A stretch of 64,000 nt of DNA. Origin: Diphasiastrum complanatum (Eukaryota; Streptophyta; Lycopodiopsida; Lycopodiales; Lycopodiaceae). The position numbers and the translations under genes were made by a program. Below the pieces are notes generated by a model, which was given only the letters and a program-made list of their open reading frames with translations, was not told the DNA's origin and made no database searches. Below, one piece after another: positions 57,703 to 64,000 of this stretch. How positions within the stretch are numbered: the first letter of the stretch is position 1; every line of letters begins with the position of its first letter. The DNA lies in the NCBI GenBank assembly GCA_029204225.1, contig CM055108.1, positions 49,548,996 through 49,612,995 of the forward strand, given 5' to 3'.

Positions 57703-60700
57703 CCCTAAGCCTAAAACCGATCTAAAATCGTAAGGAACCATATTGAATCATATTGAGGTGTAAAAAAGATCATCATAATTCTATGCTAGTCTGTTGATCC
57801 CAAGGGTTCGTAGATGAATCAGAGGGAACCATCCGCCATGGCGAGACTCTGGGTCTGCTACTGCTATATGCTCTGGCTCTGCTGCCTGTGCTTGTCCTCC
57901 TCCCCATCCCCCTGCCCCTACTTCTGCCTCTCTCTCCTCCTTTGCCCCCCCTCTATCTATGCCCGTGTGTTTGTGTCAGGAGGCTGTGATTCTACACCTT
58001 GGGATGGCCCTACCCAGTGTGATGATGCTTGGCCAGCAGTTGCCTGCGATGCTCCGTTCCTGTCTACAAAAAGTGAACCCAGACCCCCTTCCCAGAACCT
58101 GTAGGCCCACATGCGGGAATGGTTGGCTCCTCCTGTCTCCGCATTAGGGTCTACCAACAGGTCAGCTAGGTCATCCCCCTGTGCCTCTCCCCCCATCTCG
58201 TACTCCTCAATATCCCCCTCCTCAGCTCACTCCTCCTCCTCCTCATAATCAGCCTTGAGCTCCTCTCCACCCTCCGAGCCCTCATCACCCCCCTTCTCAG
58301 CCCTCTCCCACCTCCTCTGTCGTTGTAAAGTCCGTGCGTCAGCCTCTGCCTGCTTGTACAACTCTCTGTGGATCTCATCATCCAGCTCGTCCTACGTGGG
58401 TGGTGCTTGAGGAGCAGCAACTGTTGATTCCACCAAGTAAGAGTCAAGGTTCGCCTACAACCAAAAACAAACATTGTTGTCAAATTGTTATCTTGCAATT
58501 CATTGCATACTTTGAAAGCAATTCAATTCGTCAAAACATAGCCGGAGCATGGGGTAATAAAATGGCTCACCTCGATCATCTATCCTTTTGCGCATGTGTC
58601 TCAGCATACGGCCGTTGGTGTTCACAAACACCAACCGTCTGCACTGCTCCTATTTCTCTTCTGTGTGTGATACAAGGCCCAGGTGCTCCAATTCCGCTCA
58701 TAGGTGGATATTGAGCAGTCCTGTGAAAGGACTGTCTCGGCCAGTCTTCGCCGCAAGTCATCTGTGCTGACCCTGGATGCTCCACCATGTTATAGGCCTT
58801 AATATATCTTCCCTCAGCTTACACTGCTCTCCATCAAATGGCCATTGAAAGCACTCAAAAGTGACTAGTTGTCTTGCTAAGTTCTTGAGCAACAGGTCTG
58901 TTGGCAAAAGAACCATGGCAAGCATCAGTCCATTGAATTCACACACTAGCATTGAGTACACTACAAATTATTATGACTACCAAGCGGTTTCGGACATATA
59001 CTTGGTATGGGCCATACACGCTCAATGTACTCCACCCATCCTCTGTGCAGCTCTCGATCATCCAAATCTTTGGTAGAGCACCACAACGGGTGCAACATGC
59101 ACAGGCTACGACATTAATGGGTTGGTGGAAATAGTCCCATCTAGCCTCCCAAATCTGCAAGATCTCCCTCCTGCGACAAACACGTTACGATAATCAGTGT
59201 GCCGCAGCATAAAAGAAACACAACAAATTGGAGTGAGAAATAACAAACAAAACACTGAAGAGTCATACCGTCGTCCAAGGTCGACGTCCGAATTGCCTCG
59301 TCGATGCGGTCCATGAACTCGTTTATGAGACTGAGAGTCCACCCCTCACGGTCTACTACGCGCAACACATAGAAAATGGGTCAAAGGACCCCCACAAGCT
59401 CTGCTGCCTGTGTCCAGAACTCATCTCCAAACATAGTGGTCTGGAAATGTATCGCATCTGTGCTGACACCTTTGAAGTCCATGAAGGCCTCGCTAACAAC
59501 CATCCATTGCAAGGGGTCTCCTGGCCCAAAAACGCGTTTCTAGAAACGTTTTTTCCCAGAAGTTTTAGGATTATAATAAAAAACATGGATGTATTTTTGT
59601 ACATGTGACTTGTACCTGGTATTGTGTATCGCTGAAATGAGTAGGGATGTGTAGCATTTGATTTGCTGTATGGCTGGAGTTGGTGTGACATTTTGCGGTT
59701 GGACTCCATATAAGGTTGAAAATTGCAAGTCTCCTTTTTTTTATGTCAGGAACTGTCCTTGACATAGCATTGACATATAGTATCTGAAACTGTTAGAGGC
59801 AAGATGTTGGCACAAGTAAATATCAAAACTGCCCCAAATAAATTGATACTACAAATAATGAAAGTGCGCTATCATAGTAATATCAACGGTGTACAGATCA
59901 CCGAAATATATATGCACCAATTATGGAAACAAAGTTTTCAAAAACTGGAGAAACTTGAATTTACTGGCACCCTGCACTTTGCATACTTGGAAATTTGACT
60001 ATGACAGCTTGTCTACAATAACTAGAAGAGAGGGACTAAGGAATGCTATTGAAACTCTGAGCTTTGTAAAGAACACTAGTGTCAGTACAAGAGGATTTGG
60101 CTTTCTTGAGAAACCCAAAAAAGCTTAACAAAGGAAGAATTATAGTGCGCAATAGAAAACTTGGTCTGATGCATGTAGGAAGTGGCACCGAACATCCCTT
60201 GCTCTGACACCGAGCTAAGAACTAATGCACAGTGAAATGTATTATTCCTACCCACTTGTTTTGGAATTGAGCCCCAAGACGAGTGAAGTGATCTTGGACG
60301 TTGAAGAACTTGTTACATTTACCATCTTCATACTGATGAGTATCTCTATGGCGGTGCATATTGAATTGGTTGTGGTTCCCCTTGATGTCCTCCATTTTTG
60401 AGCTTAGTGTGTATGCTGAGTGTCTGTGTTTTCACGCTTTAAAAAAAAAGCAGGTGTTTAAGGATGCTTTTTGGGATTCCTCCGAGAGTTGAACAGTTTG
60501 AAGCGTTTCATTATTGTTTTCAAGAGTGTGTCTAATAGTAATAGTACACCTAAAGCTTCAACCTCTGATAACCTGCTACGAGATTAGAAGGAAAGTTGTG
60601 GACCAGCTTCAGTTGTGGTATTTTAGGATTTGTAGGTCCACTTATATAACTTTTTGTGACTTTAACAGGAAGGCATTTGGATGATACCTGGGTTGCATCA

Positions 60701-61651
60701 CTTTCGGAGAATATCTTAGATGGTGTAGCTTGGCAGCAAGTGAGTATTGGGACACCCTCTGGTCGGTTTGGGCAGAGCACTATTGTTGTTGGAGATGTTC
60801 TTGTGTTATTTGGAGGAATAAATGATAGAGGCATAAGACAGAGTGATACATGGATCAACAAAGGCATGCACGTTGCTAATACCGAAGAGAGGTCATCTTG
60901 GCAGCTTCTAGAAGTTGCTCAAGCTCCACCCCCTCGTGGTGCTCATGCAGGTTGCTATGCTGGAGATAGAAAGGTGGTTATTTTTGGAGGAATTGGATCA
61001 GATGGGATACGACTACGGGATACGTGGATGCTCGACTTGTCTGAAGCTCCGGTTTCATGGCATGAAGTTGTCACGCTTGAGTCACCATCAGCAAGGTCTG
61101 GTCACACACTAACATGGATTGGCGGAAAACACATGGTCCTCTTTGGTGGTCGAGGTACAAAATTCGAAGTGCTTAATGATGTTTGGCTGCTTGATATGGA
61201 AGGAGAGTATCCTATATGGGTTGAACGTAAAGCTTTCGAGCTACATTGTGCTCATGATTTCCCAGCTCCTCGTGCAGGACATTCAGCCTCACTTATATTT
61301 GGCGGTCGAATTCTTATTTTTGGAGGTGAAGATGCAAGGAGGTCCCGCAAAGGCGATATATGGGTGCTTGACCCAAATGCAGGATTAGAAGTAGAGAGAG
61401 GAACGTCATATACAAGTACAAGTTACCGATGCACAAGCTTTAATGAGTATAAGTTCACTCGTAGGTTTTGGAAACGCCTTAAACAACGAGGTAGACCACC
61501 AGGCAAAAGATCTTTCCATGGAGCATGTACAATGGATTCAAGTCATGCTGTTTTCATTTTTGGGGGTATGATTGACGGAGAACTTTCGCTTGCAGCTGCT
61601 TTGGGTCTTGGATTTGATGATGGTCTGTATATGCTTCAGCTAGTTCCATAA
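44477..61651 (+). CDS. F-box/kelch-repeat protein, join(44477..44930,60669..61651)
   Basis: The joined exons encode 478 residues. An F-box lies at about residues 37-85 ('SLLGVDQLLAILQLLPVPSI' to 'LWAAICRRDWG'). Six kelch-type FGG blades follow, with FGG at residues 145, 199, 257, 309, 370 and 449, several ending in a D-T/V/I-W strand ('LDDTW', 'SDTW', 'RDTW', 'NDVW', 'GDIW'). F-box proteins bind SKP1 in SCF ubiquitin ligases and the kelch propeller selects the target; that role is inferred from family. It resembles the Arabidopsis At1g51550-type protein as recalled, without a LOV domain. The split codon GGA across the intron restores 'CDGGRHLDDTW'. No stop or frameshift is present. The next Met is residue 13; the first ATG is chosen because it opens the longest frame. 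Confidence 0.93.
45732..45900 (+). repeat. G-rich repeats with G-quadruplex potential
   Basis: A run of 16 G (45732-45747) is followed by two units like 'gaaacagggggt(t/c)cggggggcgg'. At 45858-45896 four G-runs of 5-6 bases with short loops form a strong quadruplex pattern on the plus strand. It directly precedes the probable LTR. Confidence 0.85.
45901..46256 (+). mobile_element. probable 5' LTR of a Gypsy-type element
   Basis: The stretch begins TGTTACGAGC and ends CCTATTACA two bases before a primer site. The right end is well supported. The left end is less so: the G-rich repeats before it could be part of the LTR. No 3' partner was found. Confidence 0.55.
46258..46269 (+). other. primer-binding site (initiator tRNA-Met)
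   Basis: TGGTATCAGAGC, followed by CA, is a perfect match to the plant Met-tRNA primer site used by many Copia and some Gypsy elements. Confidence 0.88.
46270..47143 (+). mobile_element. untranslated leader of the intronic Gypsy-type element
   Basis: No coding region is credible. The words 'agatcagcgag' recur at about 46710, 46800 and 46895, giving an internal diverged repeat. The open frames at 46685-47053 lack family signatures. Confidence 0.55.
47144..48200 (+). pseudogene. Gypsy gag with zinc knuckle, in the host intron
   Basis: An ATG at 47144 ('MTTSPGSDQPL') is followed by a stop at 47197; the frame then reopens to 48019. A coiled coil ('EEFVTEVDELKLALANFKS'-type, about 47250-47390) precedes the capsid domain 'PPTFIGEEKDRNADILQTFL', 'YKWWLNLQETGQTPRSWKAF' and 'EEAFLREFLPENELDRAWEA', then 'SLIQYISQYREAIL'. 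After a stop, 'KQERLCFVCMGKGHTIR' with a stop before 'CPKGPF' is the CCHC knuckle. Protease and pol are missing. The capsid domain itself is intact, so decay is moderate. Confidence 0.88.
48560..48720 (-). pseudogene. Gypsy integrase C-terminal remnant, minus strand
   Basis: The minus strand reads 'GPWKIVKKISDVSYKFSC' and, after a frame change, 'VHVSKLRRVLRYGNN'. This is the end of a Gypsy integrase, where 'GPFKVL.KI.D.AYKL.LP' and 'FHVS.L' are typical. It is short and flanked by unrelated sequence. Confidence 0.6.
48721..50636. other. intron sequence without recognised genes
   Basis: AT-rich sequence. A short duplication 'gctagaaagcagga' occurs at about 48799 and 48818. Words such as 'catttgaaa' and 'gtttcaaac' recur near 50130-50410. 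Nothing else was found. Confidence 0.5.
50637..51250 (-). pseudogene. LINE ORF1-like remnant, minus strand
   Basis: Broken minus-strand frames give a coiled-coil-like stretch ('TIALLQPHIHQLKAKFSTIY') and then 'LNDAKLFLESHLQ', 'ADTLVLRFTSIDNR', 'ELFKRRLNLK' and 'RRHLIYKDDNIHLVEP'. The last motifs parallel the plus-strand ORF1 at 53420-53645 ('VLFVKFKTMDDRQTVLRAR'), the RNA-binding fold of plant L1 ORF1. Frame changes are frequent. An upstream minus frame at 51652-51311 is Pro/Thr-rich and may be its N-terminus. Confidence 0.55.
51847..51875. repeat. (GA)n microsatellite
   Basis: An uninterrupted GA run of about 29 bases is followed by 'tcgagatcgagat'. Confidence 0.95.
51876..52639. other. non-coding, probable LINE 5' region
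   Basis: No gene is supported. Directly preceding LINE ORF1, it may be the LINE promoter/5' UTR. Confidence 0.4.
52640..54245 (+). pseudogene. LINE (L1-type) ORF1 and endonuclease start
   Basis: The frame at 52674-53153 has a Ser-rich start and a coiled coil ('LNELRATLLTKIATIDAQQA', 'SLRAALSALQRDI'). After two stops, 53202-53528 carries an RNA-binding fold: 'RRDDKKLNLRFRGLSTEGTT' and 'VLFVKFKTMDDRQTVLRARF'. It continues after a frame change with 'DDDLTHCQWLQRKTI'. From about 53695 'VTFGFWNCGGLS', 'DFLLFAETCESS' and 'FPHISGFQWISAPR' mark the apurinic-type endonuclease of ORF2. 'HNKWYDNDC' near 54165 is linker. RT is missing because a Copia begins at about 54246. Several stops and frameshifts are present. 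Confidence 0.8.
54246..56446 (+). pseudogene. Copia integrase tail, reverse transcriptase and RNase H
   Basis: The integrase end 'LTPFEVWYGKKPTISHLRIF' opens the fragment, then a linker and RT: 'KQIWI'-type start 'MKNQIWILVDLPHGKKAIGS', 'KWVYKIKYKADGTIERYKAR', 'QLDIKTTLLNGDLNEEVYL' and the catalytic 'LLYVDDIIITG' (about 55532-55564). RNase H follows: 'GFSDSDWGGDQDTRRSTSG', 'SEAEYRAIFSATTECLWL' and 'IFSDSQSAIAIVRNP'. Only stops at 54759 and 55944 interrupt the catalytic region, so this is the least decayed Copia here. Gag, protease and the integrase core are missing. The purine tract gaaggaggg (56438-56446) ends it. Confidence 0.93.
56447..56980 (+). mobile_element. Copia 3' LTR, right end uncertain
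   Basis: TGTTAGAAATAAATGAC follows the purine tract directly. The LTR includes a (CT)n run at 56791-56837. Its end could not be fixed; LINE-like 3' sequence appears by about 57000. Confidence 0.7.
56791..56837. repeat. (CT)n microsatellite in the LTR
   Basis: An uninterrupted CT run of about 47 bases, read as GA on the minus strand. Confidence 0.97.
56990..57336 (+). mobile_element. probable LINE 3' end
   Basis: The stretch holds two direct copies of 'acctggcccgggttgtgggc' (about 57109 and 57159). It ends 'cttatgcacccacgggtgcccaaaagacgttaataaagcttt', a 3' UTR style I associate with plant L1 elements, with an aataaa signal and a simple-repeat tail. With 52640-54245 it suggests one LINE interrupted by the Copia. 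Confidence 0.5.
57337..57760. repeat. compound CT, C18 and AT microsatellite modules
   Basis: A (CT)n run at 57337-57392, a run of 18 C at 57447-57464, CT runs at 57467-57500 and 57632-57667 and (AT)n at 57670-57699 alternate with a repeated spacer. The spacer contains 'gaaccata.tgaatcatattga', 'gagataagacacatgtcc' and 'ccatct.agat'. The whole looks like about three diverged units of 110-170 bp. Confidence 0.85.
57761..57956. other. non-coding, pyrimidine-rich
   Basis: Cys- and Leu-rich frames on the plus strand (57814-58104) come from pyrimidine-rich composition opposite the hAT coding strand and are not supported as a gene. Confidence 0.5.
57957..59535 (-). pseudogene. hAT transposase C-terminal half, antisense in the host intron
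   Basis: Minus-strand exons, with frame changes, give in order 'DPLQWMVVSEAFMDFKGVST', 'HFQTTMFGDEFWTQAAEL', 'VLRVVDREGWTLSLINEFMD', 'RIDEAIRTSTLDDG', then 'IWEARWDYFHQPINVVA'. The dimerisation motif 'DLRRRLAETVLSQDCSISTY' with 'ERNWSTWALYHTQKRNR' follows at about 58765-58649. The last part is acidic ('ELDDEIHRELYKQAEADART', Glu/Gly-rich tail). The plant hAT dimerisation domain is diagnostic. Two GT-AG introns are plausible (near 59268-59161 and 58588-58457). The N-terminal BED finger and first catalytic part are missing, and at least two frameshifts are present. Confidence 0.85.
59536..60668. other. intron end without recognised elements
   Basis: Short open frames occur on both strands but none shows a family signature. 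The last bases before the acceptor are pyrimidine-rich. Confidence 0.5.
60669..61651 (+). CDS. exon 2 of the F-box/kelch gene
   Basis: After acceptor tttaacag it encodes residues 152-478, from 'RHLDDTWVASL' to 'YMLQLVP', then TAA. It holds the rest of blade 1 and five further blades. An open frame extends 13 bases upstream into the intron by chance. Confidence 0.93.
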
Positions 61652-62140
61652 TTTTTTTGCTACTGAATCAGTAGCTGAGTCATATAGAGCTGTCTCGATT
61701 GCTGTTAAGATATACGTCTTCACTCATTCTAATCTGTCTAATCTTCTGAGCTGTTCGGACAAAGTGGTGAGTACCTGTGATGCTGCAACAAAAGGTGATC
61801 AAGGCTTATGACAAGTACTCTTTGATACTGAGCATATATAAGACTAGCGGATGGAATAATGTGTTTGATAATGGCTAGGACATGCTTCAGCAGAGAACAG
61901 TGAAGTTGCATTGAACTGCTCCAATAGGTTATGGACTATTGGCATCTATGGAAGCCTTTTTGGGCCCAGTACATGTTTGAGAGTATAATGGTCGAATTGA
62001 TTCATCGTTACTGTTGGCAGTATCAATACAAAGTAACCACTGTGGCAGTTATCTCTGGAAAGATATCTCCTTTTCTTTAGTTCAAAATTCTAGCTTATTT
62101 TGCAATGAAATGCCATCCATAGACAACGTTTTTCTGCCTT
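61652..62140 (+). other. probable 3' UTR and flank of the F-box/kelch gene
   Basis: No coding region is seen. No canonical AATAAA occurs here; weaker signals such as aatgaa near 62104 are possible. The true transcript end is unknown. Confidence 0.5.
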
Positions 62141-62205
62141 GTTGTCACTAACCTAAGGAATGCCTGGTTTGGGACATTCCTTAGGTTAGTTATTTCCGTT
62201 GTCAC
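62141..62205. repeat. perfect hairpin flanked by 8-bp direct repeats
   Basis: The arms 62147-62162 and 62175-62190 are perfect 16-base reverse complements around a 12-base loop (core ctaacctaaggaatg). The word gttgtcac flanks it at 62141-62148 and 62198-62205, overlapping the outer stem by two bases. It could be a tiny foldback element or an RNA hairpin in a 3' UTR. Confidence 0.85.
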
Positions 62206-62212
62206 ATCCACC

Positions 62213-62282
62213 TATTTCTTTTCTCTTGTATGTCCTACCAAAGAGACTATTTCTTTTCTCTTGTATGTCCTACCAAAGAGAC
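62213..62282. repeat. perfect 35-bp tandem duplication
   Basis: Two identical 35-bp units (62213-62247 and 62248-62282) beginning tatttcttttctc. The identity points to a recent event. Confidence 0.95.
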
Positions 62283-64000
62283 TAAACATAGTTTGGTATG
62301 TAAAAAATACTCGACTTGGAGGAATTGTGCACAATGAGACATAATTTGAAGCATAACTAGGTTTTTGCAAAGGGCTATAAAAGTAGTCCAGATTTCCCAC
62401 AAGAATATCTATAAAACTGTGCATGAAGTATACTTTCTACTGGTACAATGCCAAGTGGAGTTAAGAATCAAATTATCCCAATATTTTCGGGAGATTTCTT
62501 AAACTCGAAAGGGTGAAGCGATTCAAGTAGAAAAGGTTCACTACAAAGATACAACAGACATCCCTAGTTGTGGCCAAATATATGCCAAACATGCAAAAGT
62601 TGCAACACGTTGTGAACCAATTGCGCATCTATTTTATGGATGTCATGTTGGCACTGTGGGAAGATGTATAAGAAACTTTGACAATCATCTCTAGGTGAAA
62701 TTGAAGTCTATGACATCATTGTGTTGCATTCTAGTCAATGACATTGCTAATGCTTTGGATCAATGACAAAGGTGGGTCTTCTTTGAATTTTTTTGGATAA
62801 ATAAGAATGCATTGGAGAGGTTATGATATTATCCAAAATAAAATCAAGTCATTGTGGAGGTTGATATTCTATGGTATGGCCTAAAATGTACAAATAAAAG
62901 CAAAAGCCTAAGGTCATACAACAAATGTTAGTCTATTTTGACCTTTCATAAATTTAAAATTTTAAGAATTTCTTGTATGTGAATAGGATGCCTTGGTTCA
63001 AAAGATTAGGTTATAGGTTTTAAAGGTGGTGGGGATAATCATAAAAATGATGAGCACGTCTAATTTGAGGTCTCAATATTCTTCGTAACTCAAATTGCTA
63101 ACTTAGGGGAAACAAGGAAGTGATGACCCAAACAATTAACAAATTGGTCAAATGGGAATTCTCTTGTAAACAAAGCACTGTTAAATTTTAGCTAACTTAT
63201 TATTATTATTATTTATTAAGGAACAAAAATGGTCCAAAGGCAATTTTGAATAGGAAAGGTCCAAGTGGCAATATGGTCTATTTTGCTTTTAAGTTTCTAG
63301 ATAACATCCAAAGAAGTTGATAGAAGATTTAGTCAAGTTAGACAATTGTCGAGTAATTTTGAGACAATAATCAGAAAAATCCATCTTCTTGCGACGAGTA
63401 GAAATGTTATTTCATCATATCTAAGGCTTTGTCAAGATTACTTTAATGCATTTATAGTTTGTTAGCAGTATAGCATTTTGTTGAAAATTGATCGTCATCT
63501 GACGAATCTTGATTGATTTGTGAACAAAAAGATCATGAAGACATGAAGCATTTTATGGCTAAGAGCATAGATGTTGGAGATGAACCTAGTGTTTGTTTTG
63601 TTACAGAAAATGTTATTTTTCTTTCTCTCTGAAGTAGTTGTAATTAGGAACTTTATACAATACAAAAAAGATCATAAATCAGCAAAATGAGAGGCTGAAT
63701 GGAGAATTTGCAAGGGGAAAATGCTATAAGGTCCATCTCCAAATTTGATTTCAAAGCCTCTGTTATAATCTTGAAAATAGTTACAATCAACCTTGGTTAA
63801 ATGTTAGGCCTCAGGATTAGCAAGAAATTAACCAATGGAGAGGGTTAACATATATAAAAGACTTATGATTTGCAAGGCTGGAAAATTTATTTTGTTTTGG
63901 ACCTAAGGGGTGGTGATGGCAAGCAAAATGACCCAACGGAGAAAAATGACTAGTGTGTATTGAAAGCCCTGTTGACATATTCAAAAGTAGTTTTTTTATA
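62283..64000. other. AT-rich flank without recognised features
   Basis: Both strands were read for gene and transposon motifs and none was found. A short (TTA)n run lies near 63199-63217. Confidence 0.5.

Larger units (their letters stand above)
44931..60668 (+). other. 15.7-kb intron of the F-box/kelch gene
   Basis: GTGAGT...AACAG boundaries with phase-1 codons on both sides. The intron contains Gypsy, LINE, Copia and hAT remnants plus microsatellites on both strands, each listed separately. The segments 44931-45720 and 59541-60668 carry nothing recognised except a T16-18 run near 45459-45475. Confidence 0.88.

Noticed and set aside
57814-58104. Plus-strand Cys/Leu-rich frame with an apparent signal peptide
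   Set aside because: The composition is forced by the acidic, Glu- and Gly-rich hAT coding sequence on the opposite strand.

Overview
This is a repeat-rich stretch of a land-plant nuclear genome. Evidence: plant Copia and Gypsy LTR retrotransposons, primer-binding sites matching plant initiator tRNA-Met and tRNA-Asp, a LINE, a CACTA (En/Spm) and a hAT DNA transposon, GT-AG introns, and one F-box/kelch host gene of plant type. The dense nesting and a 15.7-kb intron packed with mobile elements suggest a very large genome such as a fern, lycophyte or gymnosperm; that placement is inference.

Layout. 1-11.1 kb: a degenerate A-rich repeat, two decayed copies of an unrecognised retroelement ORF, and a head-to-head pair of related Copia copies (LTRs at 5761-6303 and 10427-11126). 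11.3-20.4 kb: a third copy of the ORF, then a Copia interrupted by a complete Gypsy element (11897-19259) with 5-bp CCAGT target duplications and about 97-98% identical LTRs but most of pol missing. 20.4-36.3 kb: further Copia fragments, a 5.2-kb LTR element with no coding content (26292-31509), and another LTR of the Gypsy family (34404-35241). 36.2-40.8 kb: a decayed CACTA transposon whose transposase-associated exon reads into a SET-like domain ahead of the transposase core. 40.8-44.5 kb: non-coding, with a G-box cluster and small tandem repeats upstream of the host gene.

44477-61651 is the only clearly intact host gene: a two-exon, 478-residue F-box/kelch-repeat protein, presumably a substrate adaptor of an SCF ubiquitin ligase. 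Its single intron (44931-60668) holds a Gypsy gag with PBS, a Gypsy integrase tail, two LINE ORF1 remnants, a Copia apparently inserted in a LINE, CT/C/AT microsatellite modules and an antisense hAT transposase. 61652-64000 holds the 3' flank with a perfect hairpin and a 35-bp tandem duplication, then AT-rich sequence.

Except for the F-box/kelch gene, every coding region seen carries stops, frameshifts or truncations. The most unusual points are the SET-like domain joined to CACTA sequence, the recently inserted but pol-deleted Gypsy with an unknown 3' ORF, and the host gene that keeps its reading frame across a very long transposon-filled intron.
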